64,000 nucleotides of DNA from Nipponacmea schrenckii. Taxonomy: Eukaryota > Mollusca > Gastropoda > Lottiidae. The stretch is from contig CM060202.1 in assembly GCA_030562195.1 (NCBI GenBank), positions 21,872,317 to 21,936,316 on the forward strand, written 5' to 3'. Made by a program: the position numbers and the translations under genes. Every line of letters begins with the position of its first letter. Position 1 is the stretch's first letter. The notes beneath the pieces were generated by a model. The model did no database searches and was not told the DNA's origin. It saw only the letters and a list, made by a program, of their open reading frames with translations. Below are positions 24,264 through 35,900 of this stretch, in pieces.

Positions 24264-24968
24264 TTGGGTTGAAAAATATTCCAACAACCATTCAACCACC
24301 GACACCACCAACAACTCAATCAACCACAGAACCACCGACAACTACAGAACCAGCGATAACCACTGAACCTCCGACCACTTCAGAACCAACAACTACAGAA
24401 CCACCCACGACACAACCAACCACAGAACCAGCGACAACTCAACCAACCACAGAACCAGCGACAACTCAACCAACCACAGAACCAGCGACAACTCAACCAA
24501 CCACAGAACCATCAACAACCACTCAACCATCGACACCACCAACAACTCAACCAACCACAGTACCACCGACAACTACAGAACCAGCGATAACCACTGAACC
24601 ACCGACCACTTCAGAACCAACAACTATAGAACCATCCACGACACAACCAACCACAGAACCAGCGACAACTCAACCAACCACAGAACCAGCGACAACTCAA
24701 CCAACCACAGAACCATCGACAACTCAACCAACCACAGAACCAACGACAACTCAACCAACCACAGAACCATCAACAACTCAACCAACCTCAGAACCACCGA
24801 CAACTCAATCAACCACAGAACCATCAACAACTACACAATCATCGACAAAAGAACCACCGACAACTGCAGAACCACCAATTACAACAGAACCACTAACATC
24901 TGCACAATCAGCGTCTGAAACCGCTACAACTGACAATGTTCCAACATCAACAGAATCCACAGTGGCAA
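24264..24968 (+). CDS. unit 2 exon: Thr/Pro mucin stalk
   Basis: A 705-nt exon with acceptor TTATGTTTTAG and donor GTACGTG, about 234 residues. Starts GLKNIPTTIQPPTPPTTQ, continues as repeats of the TTQPTTEP and TTEPPTT type and ends TTDNVPTSTESTVA. Dense Thr next to Pro indicates heavy O-glycosylation, an extended stalk between the lectin/PAN head and the membrane. The exon is longer than in units 3 and 4 by whole codons and is open, although the upstream PAN exon is frameshifted. Confidence 0.8.
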
Positions 24969-26111
24969 GTACGTGCATGACTAATGATCTCTATGTTTCT
25001 TAGATAATATTAGTAGTTAGTTAATTAAACTATGCTATTTTCCAGTTTTCGACACTGTGGGTGTTACTGAGGTACATTGGGAGCATACTTATGGGAGCTC
25101 TTTTCTGAAATCATTGTGTACCATATTGCAATACAAAGGGACATAATTCGATATACAAAAATACGTAGAACCTGCATTCAGAGACCACTCACGGGAATAT
25201 TCAAAAACGGTCGCTGAGTGAAGGTGGCCTCTTAAGATAGGAACTGCAAGACAATTTCTTTTTGACACTTTGGAAATCATTGGATCTATCTTTTACGCAT
25301 ACATGTATAGTTTCTACTGCTTTTGCATGCTATCTCCTATCTACCGACGGGATGCCCTATTTTGTCGTATTTTATTTTCTTTCAGATACCAAAGTTTTTA
25401 CTGTAACTATCGTTTTCAAATCAAAATTCTCTACCGTAAATCAATAAGATATTATTCTTTACTTGCATTTTAATTGCCCGGCAACACGCATTATTCCTTT
25501 TTCACCTGATTAATATGATTTTATAACAACATCCGGTACACTCTACTTTCGTTTTCTGATCAAATTTACGGTAGTCTAAATATTACCAAAAAACGAAACT
25601 TTGAAGCCTTTACAGTACTTTATAATAATTGTCAATACGATGAAATCTATCAATATTAATCAGCAACAAGCTATAAAATTAATTAATTACCGATTAACGA
25701 TAATCTCATTGATTCTCACCGACGCGTGAACGTGATCTTTGTTAAGGGAGATAATCAGAAGTGTCATGGTCGCTTAATTGAGTTATTTTAATCAATTGGG
25801 AGTGTAAATACATGGCCGCTGGTCGCGTAATGAAGGTGGACGCTTCTTAGTCGATAATTTCAGTGAAAACTCGTAGGGGGGGAATTTATTGTGGTCGCTT
25901 ATTGAAGGTGGGCTCTTAATAAAGGTGGTCGTGTGAGCAGGATATACTGCAATACTGTAATACTCCAATATCTCTTTGATCCAAACAGCTTGGCAAATTA
26001 CAAGTATTGATAGGTTCAGCGTTACGAAGTCGGAATTCAATCACAAACATCAATAAATTGAAACAAGAGTTACTTCTCTTACATAACTACTTCTTAAATT
26101 GAATGTTTCAG
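24969..26111. other. unit 2 intron, mucin to membrane exon
   Basis: Intron of 1.1 kb. Parts match the much shorter intron of unit 4 (55889-56239). No gene or repeat array recognised. Confidence 0.6.
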
Positions 26112-26460
26112 ATACAACGTTTTCGAATCCTTTTACGCAGGCGCAACAAATCGGAAATACTACAATAGATCTTTGCAGTTTACCGGGTAATATTAATCAA
26201 ACCATTGAGACCGTGTGTAGATGTAAGTGTTTGGTCGGACCGCAATTAGAGATCGGTAGTAAACAGTTAGACGAAAAGCTGGACGAAATAAGAACGGAAT
26301 TGTTTGTCAATCCAAAGACAGTTTCTGCGGCCCGCCGAAAGTGAACTAGCGTAGATGATCCTCGACCGAGCGCTAAGGCTATCGGAAGTGTTTTGGGTAT
26401 CACTACGCTGACCGTTGTGTTCGGATTTTTGTTTGGATTTTCCATATAATTGCAGGAGAC
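26112..26460 (+). pseudogene. unit 2 exon: juxtamembrane and membrane module with premature stop
   Basis: Acceptor GAATGTTTCAG. Encodes the Cys-rich VCRCKCLVGPQLEIGS segment and the amphipathic stretch to AARRK, then TGA at 26342-26344 where units 3 and 4 have TTA. The following frame still encodes DDPRPSAKAIGSVLGITTLT and the hydrophobic segment, so the stop is recent on the scale of this family. The product would end outside the membrane. Confidence 0.75.
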
Positions 26461-28315
26461 ACCTTTTTTTTTTATTCTCGCTTTGTTTGGAATATTATTG
26501 TATTTTACCTATTATATTCAATTATAATTCCCCATTTTTTCTGTTATTTTATCTTCGGTTGCAGTATTCTGTTTGAGATAGAAGGCAATAAGATTTCAGA
26601 TCTTAATATAAAACAGAATTTATTGTGGTTTACCTTGACTACTATAGCCTCCTTCATAGTCTCGATTCTACGTTCAGGTTCGCTCCGAAATTGACATGTA
26701 AAACTATGCCCGGATAACCCGGTGTAAAAGATCTCAAGATATTTTCATAGCAAAACACCAGACTCTTTGATTGTGGTGTATGACCACAATTTTTCTCATA
26801 GTGAAAATGTTTTCTTAGAAAAGGCGAAGAGTTACATTTAATTTTACCAATCAGAGGGACTCTGAAGTCTGGTTGCGGGTCATGGGTCATGGGTCAGATC
26901 GTGTCGAGACGTCAATAAAATAGTCAATAAGTTATTTTACTAGCTTCCATCTTATTTTGAGCCCTTTCAGTGAAAGTCATTTGTCCTCCCCCTCACAATG
27001 ATCGATGCCAGATAGCACCCACACCCCGCCCCCGATCGGTATTAACGTCTTTTTGTTCAGATAGAAAGTCAATGTGTGACTGTTCATTGTTACATGCAAC
27101 ACATTTACATGAATATAAAAATATAATATTCGAATTTAGCTTTAAAACAAACACATCGTCCACTGTTTTGGATCTTGTCCTCAGACTATAACCAGACTGT
27201 CCTACTTGATTTGCCAACAAAAGTTGTTAGCAGCTGGCTTGATTGCTTAGAGTTGTATTAAGAACGGTGGAATGAGGACAAACCCACAATTAATTTATTG
27301 GGTGAAAACAAAGATGGCGGTGTTGGTGAATATGAGACTGAATTGCCTGTATTAGTGGGTGTTGAAACTACACTTGCCTTTCAACGTATCTCACACCTTA
27401 CCTTGGATCTCTGTTTTTCTGTTTTGTCCGCAAATCTTCTGTAACAAGTCGGATGAAAACCAATATCGTTTCCAGGAGGGAGATCGTCAAATTCTGTTGA
27501 AAGAAGATTGTTTGTACTAAAAAAATGTTGAATTGTCTGGTAATATCCATCCATTAACCATCAACTAGCAATATGATGGCTTGTATCCCACCTAATCTTT
27601 TATTTGAAACAAATTTGCAAATGTAAAGAACATGTTTTATCTTATACTTTAGTCACGGGTCAAATTTCGTCTGATGGGCACCATATTTACGTTTTGTGGT
27701 GGGATTACGTGATACTATACGATAATTTGTATAAGCTGTTACCTATAATTTGACCGATTAAGTAAAGAATATAACAGTCAGAATACGAAGGAACTGTGAA
27801 TTCTCGGCGTGAATTTTTGATAATGAAGTTGTCAGTATGTAATCGACGTATACAAAAATTTACCCTATTAATGGAGAGGCTAGTGTAAATTTTCACATTG
27901 ATAAATCCTGGACAGCAATTTGATTGGAATTGTACGCCAGCGTAAATAGCCAATCAGAATCCTCATCAACCGAGACTTAACAATTATAGGCTTTCTGTTA
28001 ATACACATAGATAGTCTGATATTTGGCACAAAAACCATCCTCACAATATCAGGCTATTACCAACTTCGTCCTTTACCTTGAGTGCATTGGGCAATATCTT
28101 TTTATCATAGAAGTAAACACATCAATGAGAGTCAGTACGTAACAATAAGCCACAACGTTCACAGTCTTTCTGACGATAGCGTAGAATCCAATCCAGTCAC
28201 TACATTTACAAACTTCCGTAACAAAAGCAATATTTGCTATTGCAGTCAAGGTATAATCCAACCAAATTTCCGCGTGTTACAAGAAAGGCGGCTATAGGAG
28301 TCAAGGAATACGGTA
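26461..28315. other. intergenic region between convergent units 2 and 3
   Basis: About 1.85 kb with no recognisable exon. Short open frames on both strands carry no domain. It may contain the 3' UTR and polyadenylation signal of unit 2. Confidence 0.5.
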
Positions 28316-29125
28316 AAAGTTCGTAATAGCTCGACATTGTGAAGATGTATAAGATGACGTTTGTAATTGCTTGACATTGTGAAGATGTATAAGATGAAGA
28401 TTGTAATAGATTGACGTGATGTAGTGAAGATGTATAAGATGAAGATAATAATAGCTTGACATTGTGAAGATGTATAAAATGCTGTAAGTAAATCTTGACA
28501 TTGTGAAGATGTATAAGATGAAGATTGTAATAGCTTGACATTGTGAAGATGTATAAGATGATGTATGTAAATCTTGACATTGTGAAGATGTATGAGATGA
28601 AGTTTGTAATAGCTTGACATTGTGAAGATGTATAAGATGATGTATGTAAATCTTGACATTGTGAAGATGTATGAGATGAAGTTTGTAATAGCTTGACATT
28701 TTGAAGATGTATAAGATGAAGATTGTATTAGCTTGACATTGTGAAGAGGTATAAGATGAAGTTTGTAATAGCTTGACATTGTGAAGATGTATAAGATGAA
28801 GTTTGTAATAACTTGATATTGTGAAGATGTATAAGATGAAGTTTGTAGTAACTTGACAATGTGAAGATGTATAAGATGAAGTTTGTATTAGCTTGACATT
28901 GTGAAGAGGTATAAGATGAAGTTTGTAATAGCTTGACATTGTGAAGATGTATAAGATGAAGTTTGTAATAACTTGATATTGTGAAGATGTATAACATGAA
29001 GTTTGTAGTAACTTGACATTGTGAAGATGTATAAGATGAAGTTTATAATAGCTTGACATTGTGAAGATGTATAAGATGAAGTTTGTAATAGCTTGACATT
29101 GTGAAGATGTATAAGATGAAGTTTG
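28316..29125. repeat. 40-bp tandem repeat array
   Basis: About 20 units of GAAGTTTGTAATAGCTTGAC / ATTGTGAAGATGTATAAGAT. Since 40 is not a multiple of 3, three units (120 nt) make a 40-residue protein period, and the minus strand stays open for almost 300 codons by chance. The same satellite occurs at 39140-39495. Confidence 0.9.
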
Positions 29126-29583
29126 GTTTTCTTTGTTTTCCTTGGATAAATCTATAAGTTTGAATAAAAAAAAGTTTTTATTAGTACAACCATACATTAA
29201 TAATCAAAAAGTATTGAAAATCAGGACATTTCACTGGATTTTGAACTGTTTATAATAACCTTTGTACTTCAATCTCAATTTATTGGTTTAATAAGAATTT
29301 TCCGTTCGCCTTTTTCCCAAAAAAATATTTTACTACAAGAAAATGGTGTTTATACATTAAAAGCAAGGGTCTGGTGCATTGCCGACGTAAACGTTCTACA
29401 GCTATGAAAATATCATGGGACTTTAAACATCAGGAATTTTATTTTACTAAACACCTCTAATATTCCAAACAAAGCGAGATAAAAAAAATGTCTACAGCAA
29501 TTATTTGTGTAACAATTGTTAATCATTCTTTATTGTTGTCTATTTCTTAAACACGGTCTCAATTCTGAACGTATTCTTCTAAA
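29126..29583. other. 3' flank of unit 3
   Basis: Closely matches 54905-55484, the 3' flank of unit 4 (shared AGTTTTTATTAGTACAACCA, GGACATTTCACTGGATTTTG). An AATAAA hexamer on the minus strand lies at about 29526-29531. Likely 3' UTR and terminal flank. Confidence 0.55.
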
Positions 29584-29933
29584 TTATTTAAACCACTTCA
29601 AAATATATGGAAAATCTAAACAAATAAAAAATCCAAACACAACGGTCAGCGTAGTGATACCCAAAACACTTCCGATAGCCTTAGCGCTCGGCCGAGGGTC
29701 ATCTACGCTAGTTAACTTCCGGCGAGCCGCAGAAACTGCCTTCGGATTGACAAACAATTCTGTTGTTATTTCGTCCAGCTTTTCTTCTAACTGTTTACTA
29801 CCGATCTCTAATTGCGGTCCGACCAAACACTTACATCTACACACTGTCTCAATGGTTTGATTAACATTACGCGGTAAACTGCCAAGATCTATTGTAGTAT
29901 TTTCGGTTTGTTGCGGATTCGATGACGTAGAAG
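29584..29933 (-). CDS. unit 3 exon: juxtamembrane and membrane module, terminal exon
   Basis: Acceptor AAATGTTTCAG. Encodes STSSNPQQTENTT, NQTIETVCRCKCLVGPQ, an amphipathic stretch, DDPRPSAKAIGSVLGITTLT, VVFGFFICLDF and KWFK, then TAA. The reading after the TAA still resembles the unit 4 tail (FRRIRSEL), so a GAA-to-TAA change truncated it. Confidence 0.8.
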
Positions 29934-32900
29934 CTGAAACATTTAATTTAAAAAAGTAGTAATGTAAGAGAAGTAACTCTTGTTTCAATTTATGGATGTT
30001 TGTGAATGAATTCCGACTTAACCTATCAATACTGGTAATTAGCCAAGCTGTTTGGATCAAACAAATATTGGAATACGGTACTCTTGTATATCTATATATC
30101 TGATATCAATAGTGACATATATCGTCAATTATCGATTTATACTTTGTTTACGGTCAAGATTATTTCTCATATGGATTCAACTGATAAATTTCTAGAAGTT
30201 TAACTATTGTGCTAAGAGGACCTGTACGAAATATCAGGAGTGTCATGTCGAAACGATATCAATATTGAGACCGTCAATTATATAAAGAATAAAGGTCTCA
30301 TATAATTAACTAAGTAATAATATTGGTTTATTCCCACTTCGCCCTTTCCCAGTTCGCCCCTTCCTGCTTCACCCCTTCCCATTTCGCCCCTTCCCGCTTC
30401 ACCACTTCTCCCCCCCCCCCAACTATTCCCATTTCACCCCTTCCCATTCTGCCTCTTCCGAATTAGCCATTTTTCTGTTTTTCCCCTTTCCCATTTCACC
30501 CCTTTTTCATTTTGCCCCTACTTAAAGGTGATCATTCATTAGAAAACCCCAATTAATCAATTAGTAAGCTTAATTTGGCTCTAGTTTATGTGGGAAACCA
30601 ACTTTAAAGCCAATTGCATTATGACAAAAGGATTTGTTATGGTATTTACCCAGATTATTCTAGATCTTTAGAGATTATCTTTCCAGAAGTTACTAAATGT
30701 TTCTTAAATAATATTATGATGCAATATGACCTGTGAAAACAGTGTGCAACAATGTATCACTTCTGGATTGTTAAAGTGACTTCTTGATTGTTCTAGAAGT
30801 ATAAGTTTTATATAAATAGGCTAGTAGCTAATGCCTCGGGGGGATTCAATTACAGTGCTTACTACTGTATGTATGATTCGTGTATTATACCTTGTGCTTA
30901 ATATATTGTTGTTTCGTTGTGTATTAACTATTGGATTAAATAAACCTACTGTTACTTTTTGATCTGCGTGTCTCTATTCTACGAGGTTGGAGAAAGAAAT
31001 ACAACAGAAATTTGGCGTCGCCGATAGGATACCTACATAAGGATAACTACGGATTTCTACTAGGATTTATCTCATCATTTTCCGGAAAACGGTGGTTAAT
31101 GACAGAAAGTTTAAACATGGCAGAAGCTACAGAATTGATTAAACTTCTTTCTGAACAAATAAAGGTTCAAAGAGAGCAAATGGAGATTCAAGCCAGACAA
31201 CATAGAGAAGAAATGGACACTTCAAAATCTAACGGTGAGCCAATTTCCTCTTTAACAACTCTTACGACATCTGTGTCACCATTTGTTTCAACAACTGATT
31301 TTTTGGCCTGATTATTATTCACGATTCTGCACTTTTCTGGCAGCAAATGCAGTACCCGAAAGCCGAACTGCACATGTGTTTTTGACGAACTAAGCTACGG
31401 AAGTCTACAAAAAACTGTCTACCTTGGCTACTCAAATAAACCCACCTAGAGACATTCACACATTGAAAATGGATGAACTTGAGAACTTTATGAAAGAACA
31501 GTTTGATCCAAAACGTTTCATTGTGCGTGAACGATTCAAATTCTGGAGTGATATGCAACGAAAAACCAGCTCGTATACGTCAAGACGCAGCTACATGTGA
31601 TTTCCCATGTATAACGAATCCCCAGGACGAAGCACTACGACAACGATTCATATGTTCTGTTGACGTAACGGTTCTCAAAGCACTCTTCAAAATAGCGACG
31701 ATCAACTAAATTTTGCCAAGGCAGTCCCAGTCGCCGTCGAGACCGAAGATGCAGCAAAGGTTGCCAAGGGAACCGTACTTGCTTCCAAACCAGAACAAGT
31801 GAACAAAGTTAAGCAGAACAAGAAAATGACTCAATATAAAGGCCATTAACAACCGAAACCCACACAACAGGAGGTCAAATGCTACCGATGTGGAAAAGGT
31901 CACAAAGCCCCAGGCTGTCCTTACAAAGACTCTAAATTTCACTTCTGTGAGAAGAAAGGACTCCTTGAAGCTGTTTTCAAGAAGAAACAACAGCAATCGA
32001 AGCACACAGAAGCTTCAGTGAAAAAAATAAATAAATCTGAGCTATTTAAAGTTGTATATACTAATCACAATTAAAAACCATGAGTTTACCATGGAACTAG
32101 ACCCAGCAACTTTGGGAAATTGTGTCTCGTTGCCGATCTGGAAACAACTTGGAAAACCTAAACTAGCAGAGGTCACACATAAATATGAATCTGCCAGTCA
32201 ACACAACATGCCAGTGTTGGGAGCCTTCAACGCCCAAAAAATAGATCCAAAAACTGGAAATGAAAGCTCAGTTTCTTACATTGTTACAAGAATCCCAAAT
32301 CTAAACTTACTGGGACGTAATGCTATCCAGGCACTAAGAATTTTCCAATGCTCTGGGAATTAAACAACCAAGATAAGAGTGCGAGTTTAAAAGTTCAACA
32401 TTCAGCAACCTTGGACCAGACTTATGCCGCCCTTCAACGAGATTGCCGTACCATCTGTGACGAATTTCCAGATCTATTTAAAGATATATTGGGATGCCTA
32501 AAGGATTTTGAACAAGATGTAAAGTTCAAATCTGATGCGAAACCGGTTTTTCACAAGGCACGACCTTTTGCTCTTCGAGATTACCTAGCGAAAGGTTACG
32601 AGGAAGGTATCGGCAATGGAGTCTGGACACCAGTCCAGTTTAAAAGTTATGGAACACCAGTGGTACCAATAAGGAAAACAAGTTCTACAGGTACTTCAAA
32701 ACCTAAGCTTCGAATATGTAGTGACTACTCTGATGGCGTTAATGATCATCGTCACCCAATGCCACTCCCAGAGGAATAAATGCAGAAACTAGGAGGTGGA
32801 TTTGGATATAATAATTATAAGCTTTATTTTCACGTGTACAAAGCTAGTAACCCATAGTACAATTTACAAAGTATTAGATAATGTTTAAAGAAACAACAAA

Positions 32901-35900
32901 ACAATAAAAATAAAATAATAATGGACAGAATATTAAGTAAATTTCATATTATACAGTGTATTTCTCTATAGACAGGGAATAATTGATAATGGCTAGTCAG
33001 ATAAGAATATAAATATATTTGGATATACCAAGATTGACCTTGCTGATGCCTACAACCAAATCATGTTGACTCCTGAGTGCCAAAAAGGCTAGCCCTCAGC
33101 ACTCACCGTGGAGTACTACTTCAACAGCGACTACCATTTGGAATCAAGTCAACACCTGGTTATTTTCAAGAAATCCTGGAAAACCTTACCAAAGATCTAC
33201 CTGGAGTCTCAGTTTTCCAAGATGATATGCTTGTCAGCGGATATAACGCCAAAGACCATCTAAAGTAATCTGAAGGGTCTACTAAAATGTCTAAATAACA
33301 ATGGTCTTAGATGTCGTCGTGACTAATGCAAATTTGCTCAACCATCTGTAGAATAGTTTGGACACACCTTATCAGGAGAGGGAATCTCAAAAGGATCAAA
33401 GGTCGAGGCAGTAATTAATATGCCATCTCCTACAGATGTGTCAACTTTGAAATCAGTCTTGTGCTCAGTACAGTTTATGGAAAGTTCATACCCAACCTGC
33501 CTACTATAGCAGAGCCACTTTACAAGCTAACCGAGAAAACTACAACATGGCAATGGAAAGAAGAAGAACAGACAGCCTTTCAACAGTCGAAAACTATACT
33601 TGCTTCTGATCAAGTCCTTGTTCACTTCGACCCTAACAAACCTGTTGGACTAGCTTGTGATGCATCTAATGTTGGAATTGGAGCAGTTTTTTTCATCGCT
33701 ATCCAGACGGAAGCGAGCGCCCAATCGCCAATATGCCGAAGACGCTTACATCTGCAGAGCAGATGCACTTAGTCGCTTGTTAATTTGAGGTGATTCTGAT
33801 TTCGACAGGGAGGAAGGTGGTGAAAATATGGATATGGTTTGCGCTATCAAAGTTCTCAGCCTTCAAGTCGAACCTGTGAAATCCAACATCCTCCGACAAG
33901 AGTCCAAGAAGGATCCAGTAATAGCTACTGTGATGTGTTATGTACGTGGCCACCGAAGCATACTGAGAAAAATGAGAACATTGATACTCCGATACACCCG
34001 TGGATGCTTCCAGAAAAGCCTTGGAGTAGATTACACTTGGATCATGCTATTAACTTCATGGGTAAAGATTGGTTGGTGATTACAGATGCCTATTCAAAGT
34101 ATCCTTGCATTCAACCTACTACATCTACATCATCTTTATATATTTATTCAGCAAAGGAAAATACATGCTTTAGCTATAAAACTACAAATGCATATGAATT
34201 AAAGATTATACAAAGTTAACAAAAGGATTACAAAAAATATCGAAGAAAAAGCATAATACAATACTAAATTCAGTAGATTCACCCATAAGGCATACCTTTT
34301 AAGTATTTAGAAGTTGGTTTCGTTGTTTGATAGAGTTGTAGATAAATTTGCCTAAGTTAAGGATTTCCTTCTCACAACCCTAGAGCAACCCTAGATTTGC
34401 TAGAATAAGATTAGTTTTGGATATCCTCATTCGCTGGTGACAGATAATGCGACTACCTTTACTTCAGGAGAATATCAGAGTTGGTGCAAAGAACGGGGTA
34501 TTACGCACTTGTCCGGCGCACCTTATCTTCCAGCTACAAACGGAGCAGCTGAACCGCTTGGTATAAACATTCAAGCAAGCAATGAGAAAGTCATCTCAAC
34601 CACCAAAAAAAACACTTCAAGAGTTTTTGATTCAGTACCGGAGAACACCAACATCAACTGGCTTGTCCCCGAGTGAACTCTTGGTGTCCAGACAGATACG
34701 GACTCGAATAGATATCCTACTGCCCATTGCCTGCACACATAACTCAGGGCAAACAGACCAGGAGGCATGAAAATCTGAGAAACGCCAAGAATCCACAGGA
34801 GTATCCAAGGTGAGAAAACAGTATAAAGCTGGAGACCCTGTATATGTGCTGCATTTTGGGCCTCACCCGCTGTTTTAATGTTAAGGTCCAGTTTGAAAAG
34901 ACACTGAAAACAGCTGCAACCCCGATACGCAACTGAGGAGTACAACGAACCTGGAGAGGAACCAGACACTCATTCTGAGTTTGTGACAGAAACTTCAGCG
35001 GAAGTACAATCGAGCCTCAAGGTAAAACTCAACCCTATCAGCCTAAGTCGAAGAAACCAATTTCGGAGTATGGACCTGATAACCCAAGACGATCCCAATG
35101 AAAGCGCAAACCAAAAGAAAAGATTTGTTGCTGAAGTTTGTAATATCAGTTTTCGTAGGGAGCTGTTATGGTATTGACCCAGATTATTCTAGAACTTTAT
35201 TGATTATCTTTCCAGAAGTTACTCAACTAATATTATGATGCAATATGATCTGTGAAAACAGTGTGCAACAATGTGTCACTTCTTGATAGTTACAGTGGCT
35301 TCTTGATTGTTCTAGAAGTATAGGTTTGATATAAATAGGCTAGTAGCTAATGCCTCGGGGGGATTCAATTACAGTGCTTACTGTTGTATATATGATTTGT
35401 GTATTATACCTTGTGCATAATATATTGTTGTTTCGTTGTGTATTAACTATTGGATTAAATAAATCTACAGTTACTTTTTGATCTGTGTGTCTCTATTCTA
35501 CAAGTTTTGAAATACATTGAAATAAAAAGTCTACTTTAGAAATATAGACATATAATTTACACAGTTTTTATATTAAAAATTTTGCATACTGCTCTTTAAT
35601 CTTTGTTCGCATGAGGGTTAATATCTAGATTTATTTTGTTAAATGATTATAAGGAACAACAATATTATTCATTTTATATGTATTCTTTGATCATAAAAAA
35701 ATCAAAAAAATAATTCTGATAATATCCAAAGAGAAACGGACAAAATGCAAAAGGGCGGAATGGAAAAGGGGCAAAATGGCAAGGGGCGAAGTCGGAAGGG
35801 GTGAAACGGGCAAGGGGCGAAATGAAAAAGGGGTGATATGGGCAAGGGGCAAAACAGAAAGGGGGCGAAATGGAAAGGGGGCGAAATGGGGAAGGAGCGA

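Larger units (their letters stand above)
17382..26460 (+). pseudogene. unit 2: inverted, decayed CTLD-PAN-mucin-membrane gene
   Basis: Exons in order are CTLD part 2 (17382-17507), CTLD part 3 (21392-21444), PAN (23474-23733), mucin (24264-24968) and the membrane exon from 26112. Phases match units 3 and 4. Lesions: no first CTLD exon is found upstream; the PAN exon lacks one A of the GACTTGAACC present in units 3 and 4, shifting the frame; and a TTA Leu codon is TGA at 26342-26344, just before the membrane segment. All splice sites remain intact, so transcription is still possible. Either a pseudogene or, if the indel is an assembly error, a gene for a shed or secreted form; pseudogene is favoured. 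Confidence 0.75.
30635..35502 (+). mobile_element. degenerate Ty3/gypsy LTR retrotransposon in the last intron of unit 3
   Basis: Direct terminal repeats 30635-30983 and 35164-35502 begin TGTTATGGTATT and end TCTATTCTAC(A/G). Between them lie gag, protease, reverse transcriptase, RNase H and integrase remnants in the gypsy order. It is antisense to unit 3. The LTRs differ by many substitutions and an indel of about 10 bases, so the insertion is not recent. No target-site duplication is evident (GGATT left, AGTTT right). Frameshifts, stops, an RNase H deletion and two secondary insertions make it inactive. A possible primer binding site (TGGCGTCGCCGATAGG) lies at about 31013, and weak similarity continues about 20 bases past the conservative LTR end. 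Confidence 0.85.

Noticed and set aside
24624..24830. Antisense open frame of Leu/Val repeats in the mucin exon; likewise 36083-36271 and 56230-56466
   Set aside because: Mirror image of the Thr/Pro repeat codons; the sense strand has the conserved splice sites.
26197..26445. Antisense frames over the membrane exons (also 29516-29860 and 55609-55815)
   Set aside because: Shadows of the conserved sense exon.
28301..29197. Minus-strand open frames of 89-298 codons with SSYTSSQCQ-type repeats
   Set aside because: Pure product of the 40-bp satellite; all three frames give the same kind of peptide and the same satellite lies in an intron elsewhere.
32052..32363. Active protease in the gypsy element
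   Set aside because: The active-site triad is DPAT rather than DTG/DSG and flanking frames are broken.
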